In this document: in pieces, positions 12,163-26,403 of the stretch
How positions within the stretch are numbered: the first letter of the stretch is position 1
Layout: every line of letters begins with the position of its first letter
Source: Paramecium pentaurelia
Lineage: Eukaryota; Ciliophora; Oligohymenophorea; Peniculida; Parameciidae
Reading direction: 5' to 3'
Assembly: GCA_905183005.1 (NCBI GenBank)
Contig: CAJJDO010000133.1
Location: 186,001 to 250,000, forward strand
DNA: 64,000 nt
Translations under genes and position numbers: made by a program
The notes under the pieces: model-generated
Told to the model about the DNA's origin: nothing
What the model saw: the letters and a program-made list of their open reading frames with translations, nothing else
The model's database searches: none

Positions 12163-13366
12163 ATGAATTAAGGAAAATAATATGAAATTCAAGGATTATT
12201 AAAAGCAGGTACTTTTTATTTCAAGTATTCTTAAGGTATTGATAAAAATCAATAACCCATTTATGTAATGTTGCATAATTTGATTATTAAAAATAAAAAC
12301 GAAGAAGAAATAGCCAAAAAATTTGAATCCTATTTATAATAATTCAGACCTTTTAAGTATTATATTCAATTAATTATAGAGGCTTTGTCTTAATTATATG
12401 TTCTTAAAATGATGGATAAATGAATGCAAAAGATGTTAAACATTTGATAAAAAAAACTTTAAAGTAATTTTTTACATTATTTAAGAGAAAGGTGGAATAA
12501 ATACAATTAAAGCGAATTGATAAATTGATTATTATTAGCAACAATTAAAATTATGGAAAAAAAGAAAAATCAATACCATTTTCACTCAAAAGTCTACTCA
12601 AAGAAAAATTGCATTTTATTAACAAGTATTAAATATAGTTACTAATTTAAGTGCTTCATTTCTAGATACATATGATATTGAATTACATTAGTCAATTTTA
12701 AAATTCTTATGCAATTAAATTGAGTATTAGGAATAATAATCATTTTATGGAAGAGATTTAGATTCTTATCCTATTGGATAGTCTGGTCTTCCCATATTCC
12801 TTGAAGAGATAATTAAATATTATACATAAAATACTAATTGTTTACTTAAAGAAGGAATATTTCGATTGTCAGGTTCCCATGAAGAAGAAATGAAATTAGT
12901 GGAATAATTATTATAATAAAATTATGAAGCAATATAATATTCAGAACCTGATGTAATAGCAACAGTATTAAAAAACACATTAGTTAATTTGAAAAATCCA
13001 ATCTTTCCATTTGAAATTTATGCAATTCTAAGAGATACTAATCCTTAAATACCAACTAATGAATTTGTAGATATGTTTAGCATATTTTTTGCTCATTTAT
13101 CCAAAGTGAATAGATTAACTGTTTTCAAATTAGTAGAATTTATTAAATTTATTGCCGGTTTTGAAAAAGAAAATAGAGTAAAAAATATAAATAAATTTTA
13201 GATGGATTTACATAATTTATCAATAGTGTTTGCTCCATGTTTTTTTAGAACAAAAGAGGTCAATTAATTAGACTATTAAGGAGCAATGACAGTAGTTTTG
13301 CATTTTAAATCTTTAATCCAAAATATTGATTCATTTTTAGAATAATAAAAGAGATTAAGTTTATGA
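12163..13366 (+). CDS. RhoGAP protein with N-terminal BCH/Sec14-like region
   Basis: Introns of 23, 24 and 26 nt give 376 codons. Residues about 1-130 (GIDKNQQPIYVMLHNLI, then FKGFVLIICSQND and IDKLIIISNN) have the strand-helix pattern of a BCH/CRAL-TRIO-like fold. The RhoGAP domain follows: YPIGQSGLPIFLEEI, then KEGIFRLSGS with the arginine finger in the FRLSG context, and LVEFIKFIAGF plus NLSIVFAPCFF. This BCH-RhoGAP order matches animal ARHGAP1 (Cdc42GAP). It would switch off Rho/Rac-type GTPases at membranes. The RhoGAP call is firm and the BCH call tentative. It follows the kinase by 155 bp on the same strand. Confidence 0.87.
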
Positions 13367-13967
13367 TTCAATAAATTTGAATTTAAGATTATAATTTATT
13401 GTTTAAATCTATTTATCAATCATATTTGTCTATAATTAAGACAAATATGATTATGTCACATACTTTAAATTTCAAATATAGTAATTATTGATTTCTCATA
13501 ATTCTGTATTGAAATATTAATGTATAATTGATTATTAAATGGATTCAATATATTTTAATCATTAAATTGATCTTGTAAATGATTAATTTTTATTTAAATC
13601 TTCTTCAGTTTTAATTTATCCTAATACTTTCAATTACAATTTTAAAATATGATCTGAAGTCATACTTAATTTAATGAGTTTACATTATAATAGTTATATT
13701 ATAGTTTTCATACATAAGTTTATTTCATAAATTATTTTATTGACCAAAAAATTCATAATTTAGTAATAGGATTATTGTTAATCTAATATAATGGACTTCT
13801 TGCTGATTTTAGTATGAACTAATTTAGTACAGGATATAAGTGTATAAATTACGTTGAACTAGAAATTAATTCAAAGAATAATAAAATAGAATACTTTAAT
13901 CAATATTATTTTTGATTAATAAATTGTATTGTTAGATTTGATTTTCACAAGAATTATATTAATTTTA
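13367..13967. other. intergenic region, partly duplicated
   Basis: AT-rich spacer. Positions 13411-13450 contain an inverted repeat (ATATTTGTCTATAATTAAG against its complement around ACAAATAT) that may act in transcript 3'-end formation of the RhoGAP gene. No protein frame is supported. The part from 13638 recurs at 14817. Confidence 0.5.
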
Positions 13968-15994
13968 ATGTAAATATACTTAATCTGTGTTTTAACATAT
14001 TAATTATGGATTTAAGTGAATGCAAATAGTTAGACAACATAAGAGAACTATAAAAATTGTATAAATTCTGAATGCACATAATGCAAGCCTCATTATTTTT
14101 TAGTTTAATTACAATAAGATAATGATGAAAATTATGAATTAGTGTCTCGAATTTGTGTTGAATGGTATTAAATGAATTTAAACATTAGTCCATACTAAGC
14201 ATATATGTTAGATGAAGAAAATTTATATTGTGGTGATTGTCTTGATAATAGTTTAACTTGGTAAAGACATATTTTAACATAGGAATTTTAATAGATTTTG
14301 CAGTTATGATTATTTAACTTATTCTACAGGAAACTCTGTATATCATAAAAAGGACAGGGCATCTGTAGAATTATTTTATGTAGTTCAATCTCAACCAGGA
14401 TATGTATGTATGCAAATATAAAATAGTATTCTACAATGATTTGCAATGGATGTGATCATTTTTGTAAAGAAAAATCATAGAATTGTTTTTTAATACCATT
14501 TGAATACTAAAATAATATTAATAATAAGTATGTAAGTTGTAAGGAAGGTTATGACTTTGATGAATAAAGATAAATATGTATATCTTGTCCCCAGAATTGT
14601 CAATCTTGTATTTAAAATACTTGTTTAATATGTAATAAAGGATTTAGTAAAATGATATTAAGAGAGTCATATGAAGATTAGACAACAACAACTTTTTGTA
14701 TTCCATGTTTTTCATAATGTAAGAGTTGTTATTTTGGTAAGAATGATGTAAATTTGAATGTAATACCTTGGGATGCTTATAATAATGAAGAAGGATTATA
14801 TAAAAATAACTTTCANAATTTTAAAATATGATCTGAAGTCATACTTAATTTAATGAGTTTACATTATAATAGTTATATTATAGTTTTCATACATAAGTTT
14901 ATTTCATAAATTATTTTATTGACCAAAAAATTCATAATTTAGTAATAGGATTATTGTTAATCTAATATAATGGACTTCTTGCTGATTTTAGTATGAACTA
15001 ATTTAGTACAGGATATAAGTGTATAAATTACGTTGAACTAGAAATTAATTCAAAGAATAATAAAATAGAATACTTTAATCAATATTATTTTTGATTAATA
15101 AATTGTATTGTTAGATTTGATTTTCACAAGAATTATATTAATTTTAATGTAAATATACTTAATCTGTGTTTTAACATATTAATTATGGATTTAAGTGAAT
15201 GCAAATAGTTAGACAACATAAGAGAACTATAAAAATTGTATAAATTCTGAATGCACATAATGCAAGCCTCATTATTTTTTAGTTTAATTACAATAAGATA
15301 ATGATGAAAATTATGAATTAGTGTCTCGAATTTGTGTTGAATGGTATTAAATGAATTTAAACATTAGTCCATACTAAGCATATATGTTAGATGAAGAAAA
15401 TTTATATTGTGGTGATTGTCTTGATAATAGTTTAACTTGGTAAAGACATATTTTAACATAGGAATTTTAATAGATTTTGCAGTTATGATTATTTAACTTA
15501 TTCTACAGGAAACTCTGTATATCATAAAAAGGACAGGGCATCTGTAGAATTATTTTATGTAGTTCAATCTCAACCAGGATATGTATGTATGCAAATATAA
15601 AATAGTATTCTACAATGATTTGCAATGGATGTGATCATTTTTGTAAAGAAAAATCATAGAATTGTTTTTTAATACCATTTGAATACTAAAATAATATTAA
15701 TAATAAGTATGTAAGTTGTAAGGAAGGTTATGACTTTGATGAATAAAGATAAATATGTATATCTTGTCCCCAGAATTGTCAATCTTGTATTTAAAATACT
15801 TGTTTAATATGTAATAAAGGATTTAGTAAAATGATATTAAGAGAGTCATATGAAGATTAGACAACAACAACTTTTTGTATTCCATGTTTTTCATAATGTA
15901 AGAGTTGTTATTTTGGTAAGAATGATGTAAATTTGAATGTAATACCTTGGGATGCTTATAATAATGAAGAAGGATTATATAAAAATAACTTTCA
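13638..15994. repeat. second exact direct duplication flanking one N
   Basis: Bases 13638-14815 (1,178 bp) recur at 14817-15994, separated by a single N at 14816. Both coding and noncoding bases match as far as read. The first copy breaks off inside the giant-protein gene and the second continues in frame. This is the same artefact pattern as the 8479-10789 duplication. Confidence 0.93.
13968..14815 (+). other. truncated duplicate of giant-protein 5' end
   Basis: Identical to the first 848 bases of the gene at 15147, including signal peptide and first cysteine repeats, and cut by the N gap. Read as an assembly copy of the same gene. Confidence 0.85.
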
Positions 15995-18900
15995 AGAAAA
16001 TTAAATTGCATTCTTTGAAAAATTATTAAATATTTTTAAAATAGCTTAGAGATGTGAGGAATGTGAGAGTACAACATAAATAAAACATATACCTTCATTA
16101 AATAGAAGATCATGTGTATAATGTGGTACTTAATGTGCACGTTGTGAATATTATTCATATTGGTAACAAGATAAGGAACTCATATGTCCTTCAAAAAATA
16201 CATTAAGGATAATTGAACCATAAAATGAGAAAGAAACTTAAGAATTGTTAGAATCTCAATATGTATTAAGATGTAGAGAATGCAGATATTATTCATAAAT
16301 ATTAAATGCATAAGGAACTAGTTGTTTTGATTGTAAAATTAATGATTGTGAATTATGTCATAAAAGTGAAAGTTAGAAATAAAGTAAAGATCCATTTACT
16401 ACTTTAAGTATAAATTTTGAACCACCACCATAAGAAGGTATATATATATATATTTAATATTAAATTAGATGGTTATATTGAGAAATGTGTTCTTTGTAAA
16501 GATGGTTATTTTTTAACTGAGACTGGAATGTGTTTAATATTTGATAGTCAAAATTAACCAGAATTTGGATGTTTAACTTTTGAAAGATCTTATGATATAA
16601 AAAATTGTAGAAAATGTTAATAAGATTATACTTTATATTTTGATTCAAAATTATAAATTTGGAAGTGTATAATTGGTTGTGATAAAATACTGTAAGATCC
16701 TCATTGTGAATCTTGTGTTAAATAAAATGAGGAATATCGTTGTTAAATTTGTAAGGCTGGTTATTATGTTGATACATTAACTAATAAATGTTAACCTTGT
16801 TCAAAAGATGGATATTGTCTTAAATGTTATACTTTAACTTTAAATGTTCTTCATCATCCAGAAATTTATTTTGCTTAATATAAAGAGGATTCTAAACATA
16901 ATCAAGTACTTGGTCCATTTTGTTATTAATGTATTCCTGATGATATTAAAATAAAAGGGAGAGGTTATATTTTAAATGAAGATTTAAGAAAATGTGAAAA
17001 AGGAGGAGATAAATGTAAATCTTTTGAAGCCAAAGGTGAAAAAGGTTTTTGTGATTAATGTCTAAATGAAAGTTCAAGAAGTTCTTCTCCAGATGGAAAT
17101 GATTGTATTGACTGTCCTAATAATACTTTGGTATGTAGAATAAGAAGTCTAGAAGAAATCTAAAAAATCAATTAATATTATAAACCATCTTAAAGTTTTG
17201 AAGTATATTCAACTTTAGCCTTAAAATGTGCTTAGAGTTAAGAATATATGGATACTAATTTTGGTAGATGTCTGGAAAATATTTTAAATGACAGATAGGT
17301 GATTATAAATGTAAAGGCAGATTGTTCATATAATGAATAAACAAATGATGATAAAGTATGGCATATTAATGATCTATATGAAGAAAAATATAATAAGTTT
17401 TAGAATTAAAATTATTAATTAGATAAATCACTTTCTAAAAATGCTACTATAATACTTGAAACTAAAGCTTTTTATAATAATGATGAAAATTAAGTTAGTA
17501 ATCTTAATTTTACATAATTATATGTAGATTTAAATGAAAAAGGAGTTAATAAGATAATTATTAATCTAATATTTAGTTAATCTTATTCTTTTTGCTTTTT
17601 TTAAAAAGATACATATTTCACAACTAATATTAAAAAAGAAGTATTTTCAGCTTAAGAAATTGAATTAAATATTTAGGTTGAAAATGATAAAAATATAAAT
17701 TGGTATTTATAAAATAACATTTATTTTGAATATTTTTCAAAAGTAACTATTTCTGGAATTAATGTATAACCTGCTGTGGATTGTTAATTATTTCCAAATA
17801 TTAAAAAATTTCAAAAACCATATAGTTTTTAATTCATAAAAAATGCTGGTCTTATTGTAAAATTAGAAAATATGAAAATTTAAAATTATGCTGCATATTA
17901 ACATTATTCAAATAAGAATATGTATACAACACCTTATAGTTAATTATCACTCTTAAATAAAAAGTTTACACCATTTTATTTTATTTTTACAAATGTTTAT
18001 GATTTACAATTAAATAATGTTATTATTCAATCTTTAAATTACTTGTAATTAAAAGATACAAATTATAAAATTAATTTATTTGGATTTAATTATGAATAAA
18101 ATCTATAATTACCTTATTTTAATTTAACAATTTATAATGTTAAATTCTCTGATATTGGTATAGAAGATCAATCTATATTTGATTTAGAATTTATTAATTT
18201 AAAATAAAACTTATTTAAGATATTTATTAAATAAGTAAGTTTTAATGATGTATATTTTCTTAATGGAGCAGGCTTTATTACTCCAAAATTTAATAATACT
18301 TTAAATGGATTAGTTTAAATTGATAATTTATTTATAAATAATACAAAATTTAATCATTCTAGAGGAATTGTTAATTTCAATAATATGTAATAAATCTATG
18401 TTACTAATTTTACATTATTAAATTCATTTGTAAATCATACTGTCTTATATTATATTACAACTATTTAAATAGCTAAATGTTATATATAGAATACTTAATT
18501 TAAATCAAAAGGTAGAATGATTTAAACTTAACATGAATTATCAACTATTTTAAAACCTGATTATAAGAGATTAAAATTTATAATTGAAGAAATAATATTT
18601 GAACAAGTAAGTTGTTTAACTCCATAATGTTTGATTTCAATTTCAGGAATTAAAAATGATTTTGATATTCCTATTAATATTACAATGAAGAATATTGAAA
18701 TATTTTAAATTTAAACAGATGGATTTGATCTTAAAATTTTGAATGCTACAACAAGTGCTGCAATTAAAATAGAAAAAAGTTATAATGTATTCGTATAAGA
18801 TTTTGAAAGCAAAGAGAATTCTAATTTATCAATTTTATATATTGATTAAGTTTGGAATAGTAATATTTAGAATATTAAATGTCATTAAACTAAAAATCTA

Positions 18901-21900
18901 ATGATTAGAAATAATTATTGTTTATTTATTAGTAATCTATACTAAACTGTTAAATTGAAAAATATATATTTATTGAATCTAAATGCATAAGATAATTCAT
19001 TTATAGGTATATCCTCTTGGAATAATTTGATATACAATACAACTAAATTATAATAAGAAGAATCTATTATCATTTAATAAGTTTTAGTATAACATTGTAC
19101 AATAACAACTACATAACCTGGAATTCCATCATCTTCCATTATAATTTCATCTAATTAATAACAAAAAGTCTAATTATCATATATGTAATTCATTTGGAAT
19201 AAGCATTTTATATTAATACCAGGTAGTTTAAGTCCCAGTAACCCAACATTAATTATGATAAGTAGTGAAGGAAACCTAGAACTCAAAAATAGTAAATGGA
19301 TATTCAATACAGTTCAAGGATCTGGTGCTGCATTGTATTTAGAATCTGGTTTTTAGACAATTAAAAATATAACAATGGAAAATAATAATGATGAATACTC
19401 TAGAGGATCATTAGATATATATTAACCAAATTAAGGTGGACATCTTATGATAATATCATAATCTACTACAATAGATAATTGTACATTTTATAATTCGACT
19501 GCTAAAGAAGGAGGAAGTATTTTCATAAGAACATTAAAATAAGGTTTGATATTAATACAGAATACTTAAATTAAAGCATCCTCTACTTAATTAGATAGTA
19601 CAATTGATTCAAAAGGAGGTTGTTTATATGTTGACTCTAAAGCATCAAAATTAAATATGACTATTATCAATACTAATTTTGAAGATTGTGTTTCAAGACA
19701 TGAAGGAGGTGCTATTTATATTTTAAGCTATTAATCTTAATAATAAGTCTTAATTTAAGATACTTCTTTTTCTAATTGTTTCTCTTTAAATGGAAATATA
19801 CTGAAGGTTATCTATGATTAAAATTAAAAATAAATCCAATAAACTAAAATGATTAATATTGATATTCAAACTAATCAATCTAAATAAGAAAGATTTTTTA
19901 ATTAATTAGGAGTATTAACAGAATTAGAGAAATATAAGTTTTTAATAAGAACATCTTCTATTGAATAAGATTTTGGAGAAATTATTTTAATTAATATTAT
20001 ATAATAAGGTTAACTATATTAAGGTTTTTTATCTGTAAAATATCCATCATTTATAAAACTATCTTCAATAATTGTTCAAGATTAAATAGTGATTTATAAT
20101 CCTTTAATAGAGATTATAGAACCAATTAGCAATCCTATTCTTATTGAGACAGTTAAGATTGCCAATATATCTTCAATAAGTTTAGAAAATATTAAATGTA
20201 ACTCAAAATTAATTGATTGGAAATGTAAAATACTTTAGATGAGAGTGGATTATCCTTAAATTAAAATTCAACCATCATTAATAAAGATTTATAATATAAC
20301 ATCATAAACTTATTTGACTCTTAGAAATATTTTAATCAATAAAATAGAATGTTAAGAATGTATTTATGGATTAGTTTAGATAATTAGAGTCTCAAATATG
20401 TTATTAATTGAATTAATTCATATTGAATAATTTAGATGTACAGATACACATACAGGTTATTATGGTTGTTTAGCAATAACATCTGATTATGATCATAAGA
20501 TTTAGACTGTTTAAGATAAACTGTATAATTTTGAGATAAAAAGCAATTTGAGTAGAGAAGCAATTATGAATTATACAAGCATCGTTCCTTCATCAGATTT
20601 ATTTTAAGAATAAATTAATGATTAGAGACTATTAAAAGATGAAGAAAATTATTAATATATTATTCCTGATCCACCTTATGCAGCCCATGTTTTAATTTAA
20701 TAATTATATATAGAGAATAATACTTGTTTTCATGGATGTGGTTTATATGTTTATGAATTAACAACAAATGTTACTAGTTCATATATTACTTAAAATACTG
20801 CTAAAGGTTAAGGAGGATTTATCTACTTTTTATCTTAAGGAAAAAACCGAATCAATATTGCTTAATGCAGTTGTTACAATAATAAAGCTTCAATAGGTGG
20901 ATGTATAGCAGTTTATGGAGTATATACTAATAATTTAATTAAAACTGGAAATTAGATCACAAGAAATGAGGCTAGTTTATTTGGAAATAATATTAATTCA
21001 TATCCTAAAAGTTTGATAATGAAAATTAACGGAGTTGGATAAAGAATTGCTAATTTGAGCAAAGAAAAATATTTAATTTTACTTCCTGTAATAATAAAAA
21101 GTGGATATCCTCTAATTTCTTATAAAAATTAAAATATCACCATTTAATTCTTAGATGATGAAAATTAAATACTTAAGTATTAAGAACCATCAATTTTAGA
21201 TATATAATTAGATACATAATTTTAAAGCCATCAATCTCATAATACTTCTCTTGAATCATAAAATGAACCTAGTAATTGTGAAATTTCTTTATTTAATAAA
21301 AATACATTTAGGGAATTTAAAAATGAAATTTAAGGATTTAATATTTCTAATCTAATAATTTGTTATGATCCAAACAATTAAAGAGAAATTAACATCACTT
21401 TCAATAGTGATTAAATAAAAAAACCTAATTATATAAATCTATATCCTTATTCATTTACAAATTTTTAAAATAATGAATATTAATTAACTATAAAATTTTT
21501 ACCAATACTTTGTCTATTTGGTGAATATTATGTTGAATAATAACTTAAGTGTATAAAATGTCCATTGAATTTCTATACATTGGAATTGAATTCTAATTTT
21601 TGTAAGGAAAAAGACTGGGTTAAAATGAAAAACACTTATGAATTCAAAATATTGTTATTTGATAATTATTGGAGGCCTGAAATTAATAATGATTAAGTGG
21701 AATCATGCTAGAAGTAAAAATGCATAGGAAACTATTAAGTTGGAAATGAACTTTGTAATTTAGGTTCGATTGGAGCTTTGTGTGAAGAATGTGATATTCA
21801 TATGATATTTTGGGAATAGAGTTATTTTAAAAATTGGAATTCTGATTGCTAATTATGTAAGGACCCTTAAATTTATTTATTAAATATATTTGTGATTTTG

Positions 21901-23193
21901 ATTTAAATTCCAATATTGTTATTATTGGGTCATATGTCAATAGCAATTAGAATTAGAAATATTATTTTGAATATTCTAAGATTACTTAAAAGACCAAAAA
22001 TTGAACAAAATTAATAGATGTATCCTTAAGTTATATTAATAATTATATACCATATGTAAACATTATCATTTTTGAGATTTAATAATTTAGATAATACTTA
22101 ATTTTCGAATTTTATTGCTTTTAATTCTATTTCAATGCCTGCATTAAATTTGAAAGTGCATTTATAATGCTATATTGAAGATGATCTTTATTTAATTTTA
22201 ATCTATTCATTTATTACCTTGATTGTTGGATGTATATTAACAATAATGATTTTTAAAAGAAAGTAAAAAATCTTTTCAATTTAAATTTTCTTTATATTAG
22301 TCGTCATTTATATTTAACCTAGCTATTTAATAGAATTAGTTCAATTAACAAATTATCGTATCATATCTGGAGACAAATACAATTATGCAAATGTATCTTA
22401 TCTATTTGAAGGTAATGAAAATTGGAAATATAGTATTTTATTGATATTTATATTTTTGATCATTTTCACACCTATTATAATATTTATTTGCTATTATTAC
22501 TTTTATTTTACGAGTGAAGATGGCAAATCAAGAGTTTTAAAAAATTGGAGAAGTTTCTACTCTTATTATACTAATAGTGCATTAATTTTTTAATTCATAT
22601 TCAAATAAGCTAAATTGATAATTTTTATCATAATTTCCTTAAATAAAAATTTGGTAAGAAATTTATTATATATTTAGGTTCTAATTATCCCTATTTTCTA
22701 TTTGTTTATTATGATTAGATCTTAATATAAATAAACCAATTTAAAGGAAAATTACCCTTATAAATCCATTTTTAATAATCAATAGGAAAATCTATCTAAT
22801 TCTATTATAATTATATCATGTTGTTTATATATTCTCTCTGATTAACAAAATTTGAATAGTATTAGTTTAGCTGCTATTATTTGTTTATTCATAATAAATA
22901 TTTTGTATTTTGTCATTATTCTTTACTAATTTATTTAGAAAAAAATTAGGGAATATATAAAAGAATAAGTTTCAGAAAACATTAAAAATCAATTATGGAA
23001 AAAAATTATTGATTTTTTATAACAGAAACTACATTATACAAAAGCTGATTAAGAAAAAATAAAAAAAATTAAGGAGAAGTTTCAGACAGCTATAAAAGAC
23101 AGCTTGATAAAATGGAAAAACGGTAACTTTGAATGTACCAATACATTTAAATTAATTATAAAACCTCGTTTAGAATATTAGAATTAATAGTGA
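15147..23193 (+). CDS. giant cysteine-rich multi-TM surface protein
   Basis: Introns of 27 nt (in the duplicated part) and 31 nt (16437-16467) leave 2,662 codons without a TGA. It begins with a signal peptide (MQIYLICVLTYQLWIQVNA). Residues up to about 700 carry furin/GF-receptor-like CxxC modules (ISCPQNCQSC, CVLCKDGYFL, CQICKAGYYV). About residues 800-2000 are Asn/Gln/Ser-rich, with repeated strands and GG turns (AKEGGSIFI, SRHEGGAIYI, AKGQGGFIYF), typical of a parallel beta-helix of the pectin-lyase type. A membrane-proximal Cys cluster (CEECDIHMIF) precedes about seven hydrophobic segments and a Lys-rich cytosolic tail. Such proteins are common in ciliates; function is unknown, probably a surface or ciliary-membrane receptor/adhesin. 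Confidence 0.9.
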
Positions 23194-23863
23194 TGTTAAT
23201 AATTAATATACAATTTTTATTTTCTTCTTTATCTAATAAGTACTTTTTTTAGAAGAATTTTATTTTAATTAAAGAAAATTCCATTATATCATAAAGTCTT
23301 TCTTATATAGATATAAACTCAAATCAAAAATTTGAAATACTAAACCTTTTTTATTTTATTAACTGAGTCTAAGTTATTTTTATTTAATGCTATGTAAATT
23401 TAATTTGAATTTTCAAATGTTTAATTATTTGTAAACTTTCAATATATCCATATTATTTAATGACTGCTATTAAATTATACTATAATAAAATATTAGATCT
23501 ACAATACTTAATTGATTTGCAAATGATTATGATTCAATATACATTTTAATATTATTTTTGTTAATTCTTCTAAAATAGAATTTCTTGAATTTATTCCTTA
23601 TATGCAACTTTATAATTAATTATTAAATTTTATTGTTATATCTAATATGAACCTTTTTATTAGAATATAAATGTATAAATATTATTTATAGATTTATAAT
23701 TGAAACACAATATATATTGTACTAAAAAATAAGAAGATTTCATAAAAGAATATAATAATTGATTAAGTCATAAGATTAGAATCAATTTTTATGTTAATCT
23801 AAATTTCTAATAAAATATTCTAGATACTTTTACTTCTTTACAATTTTTAATAGATAAATTATT
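23194..23863. other. intergenic, no gene seen
   Basis: Extremely AT-rich convergent spacer between the giant-protein gene and the GOS28-like gene. No frame with coding character was found on either strand. Confidence 0.55.
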
Positions 23864-24709
23864 TCACATCAATTTAAATAAAATTATCACAACTAATAAT
23901 GCTATTAAACCCATTAATAGTATTTAACCCTTATTTTTATGATACCTTATACCATTAATCAATTAGTTAATTCCTTCAAATTATCCTATTGATCAAAAGA
24001 TAACATACCTATATATTCAGTAACTCTATTTTATATAGAGGATACCCTATAGCCTTAATCTTCAAGACTTGAATGGATTGTTGAAGCCATATCGAGTACA
24101 TGAGATGCTTAATTAACTCCTCTTGAGAGAAAATCATTAAATTAATAATCTCTTTTATATTTTTAATTTCCTTAAGTATTTTGGTTTTTGATTGCATCCT
24201 TAAATAGTTCATATTTTTAGATATTTGTTTTCATAGCTTACTATTAATGCTTTCAAGTTAGTACTTTCAATTTTAAAACTTCTTTATCATGTTCTTAATG
24301 TATTTCCTTAAATCTTCTTAACATATTATTCTTTAATTTTGCTTAGACTTCTTCTGGACTAATTGTATATTCATTAAGCATTCTAGACATTGTACTCATA
24401 ATCAAATTTAAATCATCAAATTAATCTTAATACTTTTTAATATCTATAGATTGAAATTATTTTCTATTCTCTTATTCATCTTCTTCACAAATTGGATCTG
24501 ATTTACTATAATGCTACAAATATTGCATACTCTAATTAAATTAATTTTCTTGAAATATCACTATGTAATTCATTTAATGATTTCAAAGCTGTCTATAATA
24601 TATTTTCTTATTGATAATATTATTTCTTAAATGATTCCCAATCGAAATATTAATTATCTTTTTCAATTAGTATTGGTTATCTTTCCTAATCATCTTATTC
24701 CTTATTCAT
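23864..24709 (-). CDS. GOSR1: Golgi SNARE, GOS28/GOSR1-like (Qb)
   Basis: Introns of 25, 24 and 23 nt give 257 codons. An N-terminal helical region (YFDWESFKKQYYQQENILQ) is followed by a linker and the SNARE motif (NQASHVLDMASTIHSSLEDQ), then FEGINQLINGIRYHKNKG and a C-terminal anchor (ILLMGLIALLVVIILFKLM). The F-x-x-I-N-x-L-I-x-x-I plus basic stretch before the anchor is the pattern of GS28/Gos1. The zero layer holds Gln, as expected for a Qb SNARE. It would act in intra-Golgi and ER-Golgi transport. Bos1/membrin is the alternative. Confidence 0.88.
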
Positions 24710-24773
24710 ATGTAAAAATTAATTTAATTTAAAATATATCTAAAATACATATATATATATATAAAACAATTAA

Positions 24774-26225
24774 TCAAAAGAATTATGGACTTCTCTAAAA
24801 GAATTAAGCCTATTTATTAATATTATGGCTATTTCTATTAGTATTTGAAGAATTAACAACCCTTTTTGGAGTTGAAACTCCACTTATAAATGGCATTTGA
24901 TTTCTTTAACGATTTTATGGTAAAGCTGAAGAAGTAGAATTCTTACTAGTCTATAAATTTTCAAAAGATGGTTTTTATTAAAATAACTACTATTATTTGG
25001 ATTCTGTTTATTATTATTCTGAATTAGATCTCATCCTTTTTAATTTAGGGGGTTAGAAAGATACTAATGAATTGTAATATTCTTCTAATGCTTTCTCAAT
25101 ATTGAATTTAGTTGAGCAGAATGGACAATCTATATTTCTGTTTAAACCATAAGTAATAATATATTAAAATTTAGAATCTAAACACAATTTACAAAAGTAA
25201 TGTCCACACTCTCCTTTCACACCCTTCTCTTATTAAGATTAACAAAAGTAACAAAATTCTGTATTTTTTTATGCTATTGAATTATTCCTTGACAGAACTA
25301 TTTAAATATCATTATTTATGGATTAATTATTAATTAATTCATTTGTTAATAATTCAGTACAAGATGGTTCTAAGCAAAAGTTAGTTTAATATAATTTAGA
25401 TTTATTTAATTGATCTTTAATACATTATTCACAATGTGTATGTCCACACTTATTTGTGTATAATTAATTGATAGATTCTTTGCATTAAAGACATCTATTT
25501 TATAAAGCACTCATATCCTATAAAGGAGACAATTATAAAAATGGAAAGTCTTCTCTTTTTAGTTCTAATTAACAAAAGAAATCTTTGCATATAAATGATT
25601 ATCCAAGTTTAAAATAAAATTTCAAACATTATCTACAATAAGTATGATTGCAAGTAAGAGACTTATACAATTCTCCTTAATCAAACAATCTTAAACATCC
25701 ATTACATTCTTGTTTCATCTCTAAAACATAATCCAATAATGAAGATGATCTACTTCTAGATTTCTATCCTGCTTCTATTATAAATTGAGATTATTATTAA
25801 ACTATTTTTAAAACTAATTCTAAATTATCACTATTTGCCAATGATATAGATGTATTCTGAGTAATAAATATAATATCTATTTTAAAAGTATTACTTAAGA
25901 GTTCTAGAATCTCTCTTTTACAAACAGATGTTGGTATTATATTATATTATGTTTGTATAAATATTTTCATTAGCTAAGATGCTTCCTCTGTATTGACTAG
26001 AGTATAAAATAAGTCAACATTTGGATTTCTTATAATTTAGTTCATTAATTCAATAGTCTTAAAGATTTTGATTCTTGAAAGGGAATATTGATTAATATTC
26101 GGTTATAGAAGTGCTATTTATTCATGTTAATTAGTTCTAATAAGAACTTCTATAATTCCACAAAATAATGCAGCCCAACAATCGTTAATCTGATGAGTAT
26201 TTTTTATTCTAGAAGAATTTTTCAT
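24774..26225 (-). CDS. triple RING-like zinc-finger protein
   Basis: A single open exon of 483 codons. The first 210 residues are helical and of unknown fold. Three successive Cys/His clusters follow: CNGCLRLF..LTCNHTYCRQC, then CLQCKESI..KCGHTHCEQC and FCYFCQSQ..ECGHYFCKLC..CPFC. Each has the C-H-x2-C core of a RING-type cross-brace, so the arrangement recalls RBR (RING-IBR-RING) ubiquitin ligases, though spacing in the middle finger is not a textbook IBR. The last 110 residues are Gln/Ser-rich and disordered. A ubiquitin-ligase role is inferred. Confidence 0.8.
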
Positions 26226-26403
26226 AAATTAATTTTATAATTAAATAATAATACTGAATTTAATAAAAAATTTGCTTATAAAGTTGAAATAATAAAACTG
26301 AGAATAAAGAATTTATCAGTTTTCTTAGATTCAATATTAATTAATAGGTTATAATTTTACAAGATAACATAAATAAATGTATGTTTTTTATTTAATAATG
26401 GAA

